Positions 15,533 through 16,127 of a DNA stretch of 16,127 nucleotides are shown here, one piece after another. The DNA comes from Coemansia sp. RSA 922 (lineage: Eukaryota > Kickxellomycota > Kickxellomycetes > Kickxellales > Kickxellaceae): NCBI GenBank assembly GCA_027577415.1, contig JANBQS010000518.1:1-16127 (forward strand), read 5' to 3'. The translations under genes were made by a program, and so were the position numbers. Within the stretch, counting starts at the first letter, position 1, and every line of letters starts with the position of its first letter. The notes under the pieces are model-generated. The model was not told the DNA's origin. It searched no databases and saw only the letters and a list, made by a program, of their open reading frames with translations.

Positions 15533-16127
15533 ATGTATGGTCGGTCTCATATAACTCGTGTGGTGCAGCGGGCACCGTTTGCCTTTATCTGTGCTCGGCG
15601 TGTGTCTGTGTCATCGATACGGAGCTATCGTGCTTCCAATCCAATATCATCCATAGCACTAGCAAAACCAACGAATAGCTTGCCCATTTATAGCTCGGCG
15701 GTTCAGCAACTACGGCGGACAATGTTTATTCAAACGGCAACTACACCCAACTCTGATGCACTACAATTTATCCCCGGAGTACCCGTACTTGGCAGCGAAG
15801 GAGCGGCGAATAACATGCGTACAATAGAGTACAACAGTCCACGCGAGGGACTAAAATCGCCGCTGGCTACTCGGCTATTTGCCATCGAGGGTGTAAAGGG
15901 CATAATGTATGGATCAGACTTTGTCACAGTACGCAAGGACACGGATCATCCCTGGCAACTCATGAAGCCCGATATCTATGCCGCTATCATGGACCACTTT
16001 TCCTCTGGACGTGCACTAATCCGCGAAGACTCAAGTGATAGCTCGTCGAAGGGAGTCGCTGAAGAGGAGGACTCGGAGATTGTCTCTGAAATCAAGGAAC
16101 TGCTCGAATCTAGAGTACGGCCATCGA
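15533..16127 (+). CDS. NFU1: NFU1 mitochondrial iron-sulfur scaffold, 5' part
   Basis: The frame stays open from the ATG at 15533 (A at -3) to the window edge: 198 codons, with the 3' part missing. NFU1 passes 4Fe-4S clusters to mitochondrial targets such as lipoate synthase. Residues 1-62 are rich in Arg, Ser and Ala with almost no acidic residues, as expected for a mitochondrial presequence. The NFU N domain runs from 63 to about 155, with RTMFIQTATTPNSDALQFIPG (62-82), SPLATRLFAIEGVKGIMYGSDFVTV and WQLMKPDIYAAIMDHF (141-156). An acidic linker follows, then EIKELLESRVRPS (186-198), the start of the NifU C domain. The cluster-binding CxxC lies beyond the window, so activity cannot be judged. 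No intron is seen in the part present. Confidence 0.93.
   Translation, partial: MYGRSHITRVVQRAPFAFICARRVSVSSIRSYRASNPISSIALAKPTNSLPIYSSAVQQLRRTMFIQTATTPNSDALQFIPGVPVLGSEGAANNMRTIEYNSPREGLKSPLATRLFAIEGVKGIMYGSDFVTVRKDTDHPWQLMKPDIYAAIMDHFSSGRALIREDSSDSSSKGVAEEEDSEIVSEIKELLESRVRPS

Overview
This window looks like a piece of a compact fungal nuclear genome. The protein-coding genes sit on both strands. Four of the eight calls are single-exon and three have short spliceosomal introns (46 to 294 nt, GT...AG, mostly GTAAG-type donors). The eighth, which runs off the window, shows no intron in the part present. Intergenic DNA is AT-rich, with long T/A tracts. A clear Ssz1-type Hsp70 (the ribosome-associated complex Hsp70, a fungal family) is the best argument for a fungus. 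The mix of metazoan-like PPP4R2 and NFU1 sequences, small introns and GC-rich coding DNA would suit an early-diverging lineage such as Kickxellomycotina, but that placement is inference.

Layout, left to right. 1-806 has no convincing gene but carries dyad motifs. 807-3890 (+) is a two-exon alpha-arrestin-like protein of 929 aa. 4193-5557 (-) is a membrane-anchored or secreted protein of unknown family. 5558-7160 is an AT-rich stretch with a small orphan ORF (6163-6621, +) flanked by imperfect direct repeats and several dyads, including an 18-bp perfect palindrome. 7161-8777 (-) is a choline/ethanolamine kinase. 9050-10666 (-) is SSZ1. 11191-11712 (-) is a small Ser-rich hypothetical protein. 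11713-12707 is a roughly 1-kb intergenic region with CCAAT boxes and a notable hairpin cluster. 12708-13599 (+) is a three-exon gene that I reconstructed (249 aa, acidic and Ala-rich, with a tentative BCL7-like N-terminus). 13704-15263 (-) is a three-exon PPP4R2 (protein phosphatase 4 regulatory subunit 2) homologue. 15533 to the window edge (+) is the 5' part of mitochondrial NFU1.

The genes do not form a pathway. They cover trafficking adaptors, phospholipid synthesis, co-translational folding, phosphatase regulation and Fe-S cluster assembly, and are an ordinary eukaryotic neighbourhood. I found no mobile element, CRISPR array, tRNA or rRNA gene. The items most worth a second look are the hairpin cluster at 12392-12501, the orphan ORF with its repeats and palindromes, the possible BCL7-like gene, the large acidic insertion splitting the PPP4R2 core, and the Hsp70-like catalytic residues still present in SSZ1.
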